Under the pieces are notes generated by a model that saw only the letters and a program-made list of their open reading frames with translations, was not told where the DNA came from and searched no databases. Positions 40,352-57,284 of a DNA stretch of 64,000 nucleotides are shown piece by piece. Made by a program: the position numbers and the translations under genes. This DNA comes from Streptomyces galbus (lineage in GTDB: Bacteria > Actinomycetota > Actinomycetes > Streptomycetales > Streptomycetaceae), in the NCBI RefSeq assembly GCF_005280195.1, contig NZ_SZPR01000034.1, forward strand, positions 1 through 64,000. The letters are read 5' to 3'. The first letter of the stretch is position 1. The number at the start of each line of letters is the position of its first letter.

Positions 40352-41007
40352 GCGCACCGATCAGGGTCCTGGTCTGCGACGACCAGACGCTGATCCGCAC
40401 CGCCCTGGTGACCATCGTCGGCGCCCAGCCCGACATGGAGGTGGCGGGCGAGTGCGGCGACGGACGGACCGCGGTGCGACTCGCGGGCGAGGTGGGGCCG
40501 GACGTCGTCCTGATGGACATCCGGATGCCGGTCCTCGACGGCCTGGAGGCCACCCGCCTGCTGGCCGGCGCGGGGGTGCCGCACCCGGTCAAGGTCCTCG
40601 TGCTGACCACGTTCAACCTCGACGAGTACGTCTACGAGGCCCTGCGCGCCGGGGCCTCCGGCTTCCTCCTGAAGGACGCGCCCCCGGACCGGCTGCTGCA
40701 GGGCATCCGCACCGTGGCCAGTGGCGCGGCCCTCCTCGATCCCGAGGTCACGCGCCAGCTCGTCGGCCGGTACGCCACCCGGATCAGGCCCGCCGAGGAC
40801 ACCTCCCGCCACGCCCCGCTCACCCCCCGGGAGCTGGAGGTGCTGCGGCTCCTCGCGGACGGTCTCTCCAACAGCGAGATCGCCGCGGTCCTGGTCATCA
40901 GCCCGGAGACCGTCAAGACCTTCGTCTCCCGCATCCTGGCCAAGCTCCAGTTGCGGGACCGCGTCCAGGCCGTGGTCTACGCCTACCGCCACGGCCTGGC
41001 GACCTGA
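40348..41007 (+). CDS. NarL/FixJ-family response regulator
   Basis: A 219-residue response regulator. The receiver domain has D11/D12, phospho-acceptor D57 (VVLMDIRMP), T/S and Lys (LLKDAPP); the C-terminal LuxR HTH is LTPRELEVLRLLADGLSNSEIA...VKTFVSRILAKL (quoted in parts). Its ATG overlaps the kinase stop (ATGA), so it is co-translated with the kinase. The target genes are unknown; the upstream CPBP protease is a likely operon partner. Confidence 0.94.
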   Translation: MSAPIRVLVCDDQTLIRTALVTIVGAQPDMEVAGECGDGRTAVRLAGEVGPDVVLMDIRMPVLDGLEATRLLAGAGVPHPVKVLVLTTFNLDEYVYEALRAGASGFLLKDAPPDRLLQGIRTVASGAALLDPEVTRQLVGRYATRIRPAEDTSRHAPLTPRELEVLRLLADGLSNSEIAAVLVISPETVKTFVSRILAKLQLRDRVQAVVYAYRHGLAT

Positions 41008-41078
41008 CGCCGCGGCCGGGCGGGCCCCGGCGCCGTGCGTCGCCCGCGGTCGGGGACCGCCCTGCTCGGTGCGTCGGG

Positions 41079-43052
41079 TCAGCAGGGGAAGGTGCCGCTG
41101 TACAGGGCGTGGCCGAAGGAGGAGGTGCCGGCGCCGAAGCCGTAGCTGCCGTCGTCGCTCCAGACCGCTTCCCGGGCGCCGTCGACGCAGGTGGAGACCG
41201 GTGCGAGCGCGAAACCCTCCAGGTTGTCGGTGGGCATGACGGCCGGGTTCGTGTAGGTGACGTCCGGGACGATCGCGCCGCCGGCGCCGACCTTCAGGAA
41301 GGTGTGCGTCTCACCGCAGGTGTTGTCGCAGGTGGCGACGAGGCGCTGGGTGCCGGCGTCGAACAGCACGTCCATCACCGAGCCCTCGCCGGTGGCGACC
41401 GTGCCGAGCGTCGTGTACGTGCCGTCGGAATTGAGGGCGTAGACGTGGAGCGTGCCGTCCCACTCCAGGCCGGCGAAGAACAGGCCCGAGCCGTGCAGCG
41501 GGTAGCGGGCCGGGTCGTAGGCGGAACCGGTAAGGGGGTCGGCCCAGCCGTTCGCGGTCAGCCAGCCGTCCGGCACGTAGCCCACGCCCTCGAAGCCGAG
41601 GTTGGCGTCGTCCTTGCTGCCCGTGTCGAGCTGCGGGAACTGGGCGGTCATGTCCCACTGGCGCAGGGGCGTGAGCGTCCCTCCGGTGGCCGCCGGGTCG
41701 AACTCCATGATCGTGTCCTTGGGCACGGTGTTGCTGGTGTTGTCGCGCTCGGAGGTGACGTAGAGGTGGCCGTTGCCGCCCACGGTCAGGCCCTCGGAGT
41801 CGGGCCGGCCGGTGCCGCCGGCGAAGCGGATCTGCTTGCCGGACGCGCTCCACGTGGCGTCCGGGACCCACGCGCCGTTGCTCTTGACCAGCTTGTACAG
41901 CCAGTTCTTGTTCTTCACGGCCCACAGCACCGACGGGTTCGCCGGGTCGAACGCGAGGCCGCTGAGGTCGCGGCCCTCGGGGCCGGTGGAGGTGGTGAAC
42001 GCGCAGACGGTGTCCGCGATCCTGACGTCGGGACCGCCGGGCCAGGCCAGGGTGCCCGCGGGGGCGGAGCCCGTTCCCGAGGGTGCCTCCGGGGCGCAGC
42101 CGCTGGTGAGCGCGCCGCCACCGCCCAGCAGCCGGCCGGTCTGGCCCCCTGCGCCGCCCCCGCCGCTGCCCGAGCAGGAGTTGGAGCCGCCGAGTGTGGC
42201 GGTCGTCGCCGTGCGGAACCACCCGGTGCCGTCGGCGCACCGCTCGTCCGACGGCTTGGCGCCGCCGGTCGCCCAGGTCACCGAGTCGACGCTGGTCCCG
42301 TTGCCGTCGAGGAGGAAGAGCGAGTCGTCGTCGCCCAGGCCCGGAGCGGAGGTGAAGGTGACGTGTCCGCCCGCGGGGATGCTGGTCGCGCTCGGCGCGG
42401 AGGACGAGAGCGGCACCGGGGTGTGGCCGGTGTCGCCGTCGACGTACTTCCACGACCCGAGAGCGACCGCGCTCGTGCCGCCGTTGTACAGCTCCACGGT
42501 GTCGGCGCCGTCCGAGGTGACCTCGTTGATCCGCACCCGGCTCGACGCCGGGGGCGACGACGGGCAGCCGGGGGCGTCGGGGGCGCCGAAGGTGGTCGCC
42601 GCGGTGGTGGTCACCCACGCCCCGGTGCCGTCCCCGCCGCACCGCGCCATGGCCGGCTTCGCCGCGTCGGTGGCCCACTCGACGCGGTCGACCACCGTCC
42701 CGTCGGAGGTGTAGAGCACCAGTTTGTCCGAGTCGCCCAGCCCCTTGGGCGAGTCGAACGTGACGAAGCCGCCCGCCGGGACGGTGGGCGCGGACGGGGT
42801 GAAGCCCTGCGGTGCGAAGCTGTCGTCGGACGCCTTCCAGCCGCTGAGGCTCACCGCGGTGGAGCCGGCGTTGTAGAGCTCCACCGTGTCGTTGCCGGAC
42901 GAGGTGACCTCGTTGATCCGGACGTTCTGGTAGCCGGCGGGGGCCGCTGCGGCCGCGGGCTGGGCCGCGGCCGTTCCGGTGAGCAGTGCGGAGAGCGTCA
43001 GGGCCGCGGCGCACGCGGTCGCGACACCGGCGCGCGGAGATGAGGTAGGCAC
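41079..43052 (-). CDS. Secreted protein with two lamin-tail domains and a beta-propeller-like region
   Basis: A 657-residue exported protein. The signal peptide is ATACAAALTLSALLTGTAAAQPAAA-like (ALTLSALLTGTAAA). Two lamin-tail domains follow (INEVTSSGNDTVELYNAG; INEVTSDGADTVELYNGG), then a Gly/Ser linker and a region of about 330 residues with esterase-like or propeller-like repeats (SGLAFDPANPSVLWAVKN; DSEGLTVGGNGHLYVTSERD; FEGVGYVPDGW; LEGFALAPVSTC). LTDs in bacteria occur in secreted nucleases, phosphatases and adhesins; the enzymatic role here is unproven. GTG 43052 is chosen because the signal peptide begins there. Confidence 0.85.
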   Translation of the reverse strand: MPTSSPRAGVATACAAALTLSALLTGTAAAQPAAAAAPAGYQNVRINEVTSSGNDTVELYNAGSTAVSLSGWKASDDSFAPQGFTPSAPTVPAGGFVTFDSPKGLGDSDKLVLYTSDGTVVDRVEWATDAAKPAMARCGGDGTGAWVTTTAATTFGAPDAPGCPSSPPASSRVRINEVTSDGADTVELYNGGTSAVALGSWKYVDGDTGHTPVPLSSSAPSATSIPAGGHVTFTSAPGLGDDDSLFLLDGNGTSVDSVTWATGGAKPSDERCADGTGWFRTATTATLGGSNSCSGSGGGGAGGQTGRLLGGGGALTSGCAPEAPSGTGSAPAGTLAWPGGPDVRIADTVCAFTTSTGPEGRDLSGLAFDPANPSVLWAVKNKNWLYKLVKSNGAWVPDATWSASGKQIRFAGGTGRPDSEGLTVGGNGHLYVTSERDNTSNTVPKDTIMEFDPAATGGTLTPLRQWDMTAQFPQLDTGSKDDANLGFEGVGYVPDGWLTANGWADPLTGSAYDPARYPLHGSGLFFAGLEWDGTLHVYALNSDGTYTTLGTVATGEGSVMDVLFDAGTQRLVATCDNTCGETHTFLKVGAGGAIVPDVTYTNPAVMPTDNLEGFALAPVSTCVDGAREAVWSDDGSYGFGAGTSSFGHALYSGTFPC

Positions 43053-43264
43053 GACGCCGAACTCTGATGACACGATCTGGAAACCGTGTGAACGCCGCCT
43101 GAACGGGCCCCGTTGGGCGCCGGAACGCCCGACGCGGGACGGGTCACGCCGTGTACAGGCGGGAGGGGGACCTCCCGGACGATCCGGCCGCGGTCCGGGC
43201 CGGCCCGTATGCCGAGCCCGCATTCACCCTCGAGCACCTCAGGCCCTGACGCGCACCGCGTCCC

Positions 43265-44533
43265 TCAACGCGCCGCGCGCGGTGCGCCGTCGGCGGCGTT
43301 CGCCCTGTGCGGGAGGCGCAGGTCCGCCAGGGTCTGCGCCAGGGCCTGCCAGACGTGGGCGGCCAGGTCCAGGTTGCGGGACTCCGCGGCCTGACGGCCC
43401 AGCCCCTGCAGGACGGCGATGCCCTCCTCGACCCGTCCGGACAGAATCGTGAGCCGGCCGTCGAGGACCGACAGCCGCACCCGGTCCCGGTACGGCAGCC
43501 GCAGGTCGTCCTCGGCCAGCAGCGCGGCGCTGATCGCGCGGGCCTCGTCCGGCCGGTCCCGGTGGAAGGCCAAGTGGGCCTGCAAGGCGCGCAGTTCCTG
43601 GGCCTGCACGGAGGTGCCGATCAGCTCCACCACGGACGCGGCCTCGGCCAGCCAGCACTCGGCGGCGCTCACCTCGGGCGGTGTCATCTCGAGGGCGGCC
43701 GCGGCGGCGGCGAGCCGCAACCGGGTCCACAGGGGCAGGTCGTCCGTGCTCCTGAGGAGCCGGAGGGCCGTGTCGAGTCTGGCCCGGGCCGCGGCGTGGT
43801 CGCCCTGGCGGCTGCACACCGTGGCGGCGGTCCACCAGCCCTCCGCCGCCTGCGCCGGCGCGGCCGCGGGCAGCAACTCCCGTTCGAGGTCGCCGGCGTG
43901 CCGTGCGGCCGCGTCGAGCCGGCCCAGCTCGGCCTCGATGTCGACCAGTGCCGTCAGGGCGGCCAGGGTGTCGGACACGGACAGGTCCTCCGAGCGCGCG
44001 AGCCGGAACGCCTCCGCGGCCGCCGGTTCTGCCGTGTGCATGTCACCCAGGGCCCGGGTGCAGCGGGCGTACGCCACCAGTGAGCGCACCCGCAGTTCGG
44101 GCACCTCCAGCGTCCCGCTCAGCTCCACGAGCCGGTCCAGGCGCTCGCGCTCCTCCGCGTAGTCGCCGGCGCACCCGGCGGCGCGGCTCAGCAGCCACAG
44201 GGCCTGCCAGCGGGCGGCGGGATCGTCCCCCGCGTCCTCGTCGACCACCCGGCCGAGGGCGCCGACGTCGCACGTGCCGCACGGCGCCGACAACGCGACC
44301 GCCACTTCGTACGCCAGGGGCCGCTGCGGCGGCGGTTCGGTCAGCACGGAGGCGTCGACCCCCAGCCGTTCGGCGAGGTACGCCGTCGCCCGCTCCGTGG
44401 GCCGGCGGTCCCCCGACTCGAGGCGCGACAGGTACCCGGTCGACATGCCCTCGCCGACCAGTCCTGCCTGGCTCAGCCCCCGCTCCAGCCGGAGCCGCTT
44501 GAGCCGGCGGCCGAAGTGCGGTTGCTCGAGCAT
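43265..44533 (-). CDS. XRE regulator with TPR-like C-terminal domain
   Basis: A 422-residue regulator: N-terminal HTH_31/XRE domain (FGRRLKRLRLERGLSQAGLV, MSTGYLSRLESGDRRPTERATAYLAERLGV in parts) and a long alpha-helical TPR-like domain typical of streptomycete signalling XRE proteins. ATG 44533 is preferred to 44563 because GGTGGGGA lies just upstream. It is divergent from the PAS-LuxR gene across a 650-bp spacer with repeated TTGCC motifs. Confidence 0.88.
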   Translation of the reverse strand: MLEQPHFGRRLKRLRLERGLSQAGLVGEGMSTGYLSRLESGDRRPTERATAYLAERLGVDASVLTEPPPQRPLAYEVAVALSAPCGTCDVGALGRVVDEDAGDDPAARWQALWLLSRAAGCAGDYAEERERLDRLVELSGTLEVPELRVRSLVAYARCTRALGDMHTAEPAAAEAFRLARSEDLSVSDTLAALTALVDIEAELGRLDAAARHAGDLERELLPAAAPAQAAEGWWTAATVCSRQGDHAAARARLDTALRLLRSTDDLPLWTRLRLAAAAAALEMTPPEVSAAECWLAEAASVVELIGTSVQAQELRALQAHLAFHRDRPDEARAISAALLAEDDLRLPYRDRVRLSVLDGRLTILSGRVEEGIAVLQGLGRQAAESRNLDLAAHVWQALAQTLADLRLPHRANAADGAPRAAR

Positions 44534-45189
44534 CTCCCCACCTTCGCTCCCATGACGCGCCATGACCTCCGTTCTGACGACACACCCACGGCCCGTTCGA
44601 CCGGAGACCTGAAGTTGTCAACACTTTACGAAGCCCGGGAAAGGGGTCGCAAGGTGAATAGTGATCGTCAAGTCCCCAGTTCACGACGCGTGTTGCGTTA
44701 CCGGAGACGACTTCCGGCCCGCTCGAGAGTGGCTCAATCCGCGCTTGATAAAGGCGAGTTGACACGTTGCCAAGGTCACCTGGCAAACCCTTGCCAAGGG
44801 GGTTGCCGCACTTTAGCCTCGAAGGCACCGCCCTGACGCGACTCCCCCATTTCGTCTCATGGAGGTTTCCGTGCCCCACCCTGCCTGCCGGGGGCCGAGC
44901 CCGTTCTGCGAACCGAGCGGCGCACCCCGATGGCCTTGACAACGTTATCCGGCCTACGGCCGAGCCCTGCTCGGTGCATCCGTTCCCCGCGTACGGCGGC
45001 CCCGGGCCCGCCGTACGCGCCCGCGCTGCCCTGACCCCTGACGGCATGACAGCCGGCGGCCGCCGATCCGGCGGCACGCCCGTGGACCGGACCGCCGCCG
45101 GCACCCCGGCACCGACACACCAGTCCGGTCCGTACCCCCACCACCCACCACCCACCACCCCCCATGCGCACCAAAAGGACGGTACGTCC
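44534..45189. other. 650-bp intergenic region between XRE and PAS-LuxR genes
   Basis: No gene is supported. The region contains the promoters of both divergent genes. A TTGACA hexamer (44759-44764) lies next to an array of TTGCC elements. The 44600-44830 part is notably lower in G+C than its surroundings. Confidence 0.6.
44767..44807. promoter_or_regulatory. Cluster of TTGCC/GGCAA half-sites
   Basis: TTGCCAAGG occurs at 44767-44775 and again at 44791-44799, a 24-base period, with the inverted GGCAA at about 44783-44787 and a further TTGCC at about 44803. TTGCCAAGG...TGGCAA forms an inverted repeat. This looks like a multi-site operator for the XRE or PAS-LuxR protein, or another regulator. 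Confidence 0.5.
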
Positions 45190-45927
45190 GTGGCGACCAC
45201 GAGTTTCCCCGACGCCTCGCCCCGCAAGCACCACCGGAAGGCCCGGCCGGCTCCCCCCGCGCTCCCCGCCCCCCTCGGCAACACCCCACGTCCCCCTTCC
45301 GCCTCCAGAGCCGTCTGCACGGTCCGCTCCTTTCCCGACAACCTCGTCATCACGGCCGCGGAACCGGAGTTCGCCCGGCCGTTCGGCCTCAGCAGCGGCG
45401 AGATATGCGGTTACGGGCTCCTCGACCTCCTGCACTCGGCCGTGCCCGACCGCCTCCGGGAGCAATTCGTCGCCCTCGCCTCGGGCCGTCAGCCCCGGTT
45501 CACCGAGCGGGTCACCGGAAAGGACAGCGCCGGGGCCCTCTTCCACGCGGACATGACCGCCATCGCCGTGCGAGGGCTCGCGGGCGGGACCTCCGGCGCC
45601 GTCGTCCTCCTGCACCTCCCGGCACCCGCAGCGGCCGTCCCCGCGGCGACGCCACCGGTCACCCGGTCGGCGGTCGCGCACGCCGGACCGCTCCTGAGCG
45701 CCCTCGACGCGCAGGTGCTGGAGGGCGTGGCGCGCGGCGAGTCGACGGTGCAGCTCGCCTCGCGCCTCTACCTCAGCCGCCAGGGCATCGAGTACCGCAT
45801 CGGTCAGATGCTGCGCCGGTTCGACACCCCCAACCGGCCCGCGCTGGTCTCCCGCGCGCACGCGCTGGGCATGTTCGCCGCCGGTCAGTGGCCGCCGCGC
45901 GTCCTGCCGGAGCACGTCAAGCCGTAG
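45190..45927 (+). CDS. PAS-LuxR transcriptional activator (PimM/FscRI type)
   Basis: A 245-residue regulator. The N-terminal PAS fold covers about residues 45-150 (DNLVITAAEPEFARPFGLSSGEI; GLLDLLHSAVPDRLREQF) and the C-terminal LuxR HTH is LDAQVLEGVARGESTVQLASRLYLSRQGIEY (in parts), ending ALGMFAAGQWPPRVLPEHVKP-like, closely similar to the PimM family tail. PAS-LuxR proteins directly activate polyene clusters, and FscRI also activates the antimycin genes in S. albus S4. Two boxes resembling the PimM consensus occur in the nearby NRPS promoter. GTG 45190 follows AAGGACGG. Confidence 0.9.
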   Translation: MATTSFPDASPRKHHRKARPAPPALPAPLGNTPRPPSASRAVCTVRSFPDNLVITAAEPEFARPFGLSSGEICGYGLLDLLHSAVPDRLREQFVALASGRQPRFTERVTGKDSAGALFHADMTAIAVRGLAGGTSGAVVLLHLPAPAAAVPAATPPVTRSAVAHAGPLLSALDAQVLEGVARGESTVQLASRLYLSRQGIEYRIGQMLRRFDTPNRPALVSRAHALGMFAAGQWPPRVLPEHVKP

Positions 45928-45960
45928 CGGCGGGCGACCGCAGCAGGCGGTGTCCGTCGA

Positions 45961-45994
45961 GGGCCGTGACCGTCGGGGACGACGGTCACGGCCC
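45961..45994. terminator. Strong bidirectional terminator hairpin
   Basis: GGGCCGTGACCGTC (45961-45974) pairs perfectly over 14 bp with GACGGTCACGGCCC (45981-45994) around a six-base loop, between the convergent PAS-LuxR and sigma-factor genes. Confidence 0.85.
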
Positions 45995-46036
45995 CAAGGG
46001 GTGTCTCGTCGTACGCCCGCAGCACGGCCGTCTGCC

Positions 46037-46555
46037 TCAGGCGGCCGACGGCTGCCACGCCTCCTGGAAGCGGCGGCGGGCGCGGAAGAGGCGGGAGCGG
46101 ACGGTGCCCACGGGCAGTGCGAGCACCTCCGCCATCTCCTCCTCGTTGAGGCCGTAGGCGCGCAGGGTCAGCACCTGCCGGTGCGGCCGCGAGAGACGGT
46201 CGAGCACGTCGGTGATGTGCACGGCGTCCAGGGGGTTGGCCTGGTGCTGCGACTCGACCTCGGAGCAGGTCTGTTCCTCGCCGAAGCGCCGGGCGGTGCG
46301 CACGGCCTCGCGGACCGTCACCGCGCGCACCCACCCGTAGAAGGCGACCGGTTCGCGCAGGGTGCCCAGCCCGCGGTAGATGGCGAGCAGGGCCTCCTGG
46401 GTGGCGTCGGCGGCGTCGTCGCGGGTGATGGAGCGGCAGATGCGGCTGACGTAGGGCGTGATGTGGTTCAGCAGGTGGTTCATCGCCTGCTCGTCGCCCG
46501 CCTGGGCGCGCGGCACCAGTGTGAGCGGCGACGGGAGTTCGGTGACGGTGGACAT
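46037..46555 (-). CDS. ECF-like RNA polymerase sigma factor, AntA-like
   Basis: A 172-residue sigma-70-family protein with region 2 (HLLNHITPYVSRICRSITRD, DATQEALLAIYRGLGTL, FYGWVRAVTVREAVR) and region 4 (LDRLSRPHRQVLTLRAYGLNEEEMAEVLALPVGTVRSRLFRARRRF, in parts). The length, the C-terminal Ala-Ala, and the position beside an NRPS-PKS pair match sigma-AntA of antimycin clusters, whose Ala-Ala tail targets it to ClpXP. There it drives the precursor genes. It starts 17 bases after the acyltransferase gene, so the two are one operon. Confidence 0.88.
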   Translation of the reverse strand: MSTVTELPSPLTLVPRAQAGDEQAMNHLLNHITPYVSRICRSITRDDAADATQEALLAIYRGLGTLREPVAFYGWVRAVTVREAVRTARRFGEEQTCSEVESQHQANPLDAVHITDVLDRLSRPHRQVLTLRAYGLNEEEMAEVLALPVGTVRSRLFRARRRFQEAWQPSAA

Positions 46556-46571
46556 GTCGGAGCAGCACTCC

Positions 46572-47897
46572 TTACGGCAACCGGGAGGCGTGGGCGGGGG
46601 CGGCCTGGGACGCGAAGGCGAGGAGGCCGTCGAGCACCTCGTCGCGGAAGGCCCGCATGAAGGACGGGGTGAAGCAGGCGGTGTAGTGCGGGAACTCGAT
46701 GGACAGGCGGCCCTCGAAGGAGACCACGCACGCCATGACGGGGCTGCGCCCGGCCTGCGGGAAGTAGTTCTCGCGGCCCGGTACCAGGCGGACGTCGACG
46801 GCGCTCAGGCCGTCGGGCAGGCGGGGCCCGGGCACGACGCCCATGTTGGTGACGATCACCGTGGCGAGCTGGAGGGCGGGGTTGCGGGGGATCTCCGGGG
46901 TGATGCGCATCTCGTGGAAGTGGCCGCCCCCGGCGATGAAGTCGGTGAGCCGTGCGTGGACGGTGCGCGCCAGGCCCAGCGGGTCGGGCGTCCCGGACAC
47001 CTCCAGGGTCTGCAGGTGCGTGGTGACCGCCGGCACCAGCACGGCCGGCTCCAGCGGCGGCGACAGCCGGGAGCGCAGGTCGACGGGTGACAGACAGCCC
47101 AGGGTGCGCGGGCCGTCGCCCCCGAGCCGCCGGCGGGCGGTGGTGAGCAGGGCGGCGGCGACGAGTGCGTGCACGGACACGCCCGCCTGCCGGGCCCGCT
47201 CGCGCAGGCGCGCGGTCCGGTCGGCGTCCAGGGTCAGCCGGCGCACCTCGATGTGTCCCTCGCCGGTGCCCTCCCCCGGCGCGCCGGCCGGCGTCACGTC
47301 GTAGCGGACCAGGTCGACCGGGTTCTCCTTGGCGTGCGCGGTGCGCGCGTCCAGGTAGGCGGCGGTGTCGGCCTCGTCGGCGGGCGGCAGCAGCGCGCTC
47401 ACGGGTTGCGGCCAGTCCGGGGTGTCCGGCAGGTCCGCACCGGGGTCCCCGGGACGCGGGCGTTCGCCGGTGACGAGGGCGCGGTAGTGGTCCCACAGGG
47501 TGTTGTGGAGGGCGATGCTGCTGTGGCCGTCGGTCACGGTGTGGTCCACCAGCAGGACGAACAGGTGCTCCTCGCCGTCCGGTGCGCTGACCAGGACCGC
47601 GTGCGACAGCGGCCCGCCGACCCGCAGGGGCCGGTTCAGCTCCGTGGCGTACGCCTCGTCCAGGTCTCCGGTGCGCGTCTGCAGCCGGGGCCGCTCGGAC
47701 TCGTCCAGCAGCGCCAGGGCGGGGCCGGCGCCGTCCGTGACGATGCGGGAGCGCAGGGTCGGGTGGGCCTGCGTCACGGCGTGGAACGCGGCGGCCAGCG
47801 CCTCGACGTCGACGTGGCCGCGCAGGGTGCAGGACAGCACGGCCCTGCTGCGCTGGCCCACGTAGAGCGTCTCGACCGGACACAGCGGACGGTGCAT
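46572..47897 (-). CDS. PapA/condensation-type acyltransferase
   Basis: A 441-residue stand-alone member of the condensation-domain superfamily. The HHxxxDG motif appears as DHTVTDGHS, so the catalytic second His and the Asp-Gly are kept while the first His is Asp, as in many PapA-type O-acyltransferases. It probably esterifies a hydroxyl of the NRPS-PKS product with an acyl chain. In antimycin clusters the gene beside antA (antB) encodes a discrete acyltransferase; whether this is its homologue or only an analogue needs a search. It is divergent from the NRPS gene. Confidence 0.82.
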   Translation of the reverse strand: MHRPLCPVETLYVGQRSRAVLSCTLRGHVDVEALAAAFHAVTQAHPTLRSRIVTDGAGPALALLDESERPRLQTRTGDLDEAYATELNRPLRVGGPLSHAVLVSAPDGEEHLFVLLVDHTVTDGHSSIALHNTLWDHYRALVTGERPRPGDPGADLPDTPDWPQPVSALLPPADEADTAAYLDARTAHAKENPVDLVRYDVTPAGAPGEGTGEGHIEVRRLTLDADRTARLRERARQAGVSVHALVAAALLTTARRRLGGDGPRTLGCLSPVDLRSRLSPPLEPAVLVPAVTTHLQTLEVSGTPDPLGLARTVHARLTDFIAGGGHFHEMRITPEIPRNPALQLATVIVTNMGVVPGPRLPDGLSAVDVRLVPGRENYFPQAGRSPVMACVVSFEGRLSIEFPHYTACFTPSFMRAFRDEVLDGLLAFASQAAPAHASRLP

Positions 47898-48206
47898 GAC
47901 AGCAGCCCTTCTCGATGTTCGACGGGGTGGCCCTGGGCGCGGCCGGCCTGTCGCCGGCAGCGCGGTCCGGGGGTGTCCCGTCGATCGGGCCGGATCAGGG
48001 AGCGGCGCCCGGTGCCGTGCATCGCAAGGCGGTGGAGGGCGGCGATGCGGAGCATCGGCAACCGACGACGACGCGGCAAGGCGCGTGCCGGACGCCGCGA
48101 GCCCGGCCTGATCGACGAGACACCCCCGAGGGCGTCGGGATTCGCGTCCGAGAGTGCACCGCGCGCCGCCGCGGATTCCAGCCGGGAGGCCGCCGGAACG
48201 CCGAGT

Positions 48207-48222
48207 CGCGTGATTTCCCTAG
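48207..48222. promoter_or_regulatory. PimM/FscRI-like box 1
   Basis: CGCGTGATTTCCCTAG matches the PAS-LuxR consensus CTVGGGAWWTCCCBAG at 14 of 16 positions, with a perfect right half (TCCCTAG). Confidence 0.55.
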
Positions 48223-48261
48223 AAGTTCGTGCCGTATGCACACTCCCCCGTCCGGCGTTCT

Positions 48262-48277
48262 TTGGGGAATTCCCTGA
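48262..48277. promoter_or_regulatory. PimM/FscRI-like box 2
   Basis: TTGGGGAATTCCCTGA matches the consensus CTVGGGAWWTCCCBAG at 13 of 16 positions and contains the perfect palindrome GGGAATTCCC at its centre. It lies 55 bp downstream of box 1 and about 260 bp before the NRPS start. Confidence 0.6.
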
Positions 48278-48536
48278 ATTGCCGCGCGGGGGCCGGTGCC
48301 GCCTTGACCGGCCGGAGCGCGAAGACGCACCGTGATGTGCCGTAGAACCGGGGCCGGGACGACGGGTGTTCACCGGGTTCCCGGCGTGCGACCTCCCTTT
48401 CCGCTTCGTGGACCGGTCCGGCGCGCAGTCACACGCGAGGGCGGCACGGGGCGGTGGCCGCACCGCTGCTGTCCGGTCCGATCCGGTCGTGCCGTCGCCG
48501 GCCGGGACATTTCGGTTGCCACGTGAGGGTTGTGCT

Positions 48537-57276
<8,740 letters not shown>

Positions 57277-57284
<8 letters not shown>

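Larger units (their letters stand above)
47898..48536. other. Divergent promoter region of the NRPS-PKS cluster
   Basis: No gene is supported in these 639 bases. Two PimM-type boxes lie at 48207-48222 and 48262-48277. Part of the region (about 48100-48300) is lower in G+C. Confidence 0.6.
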
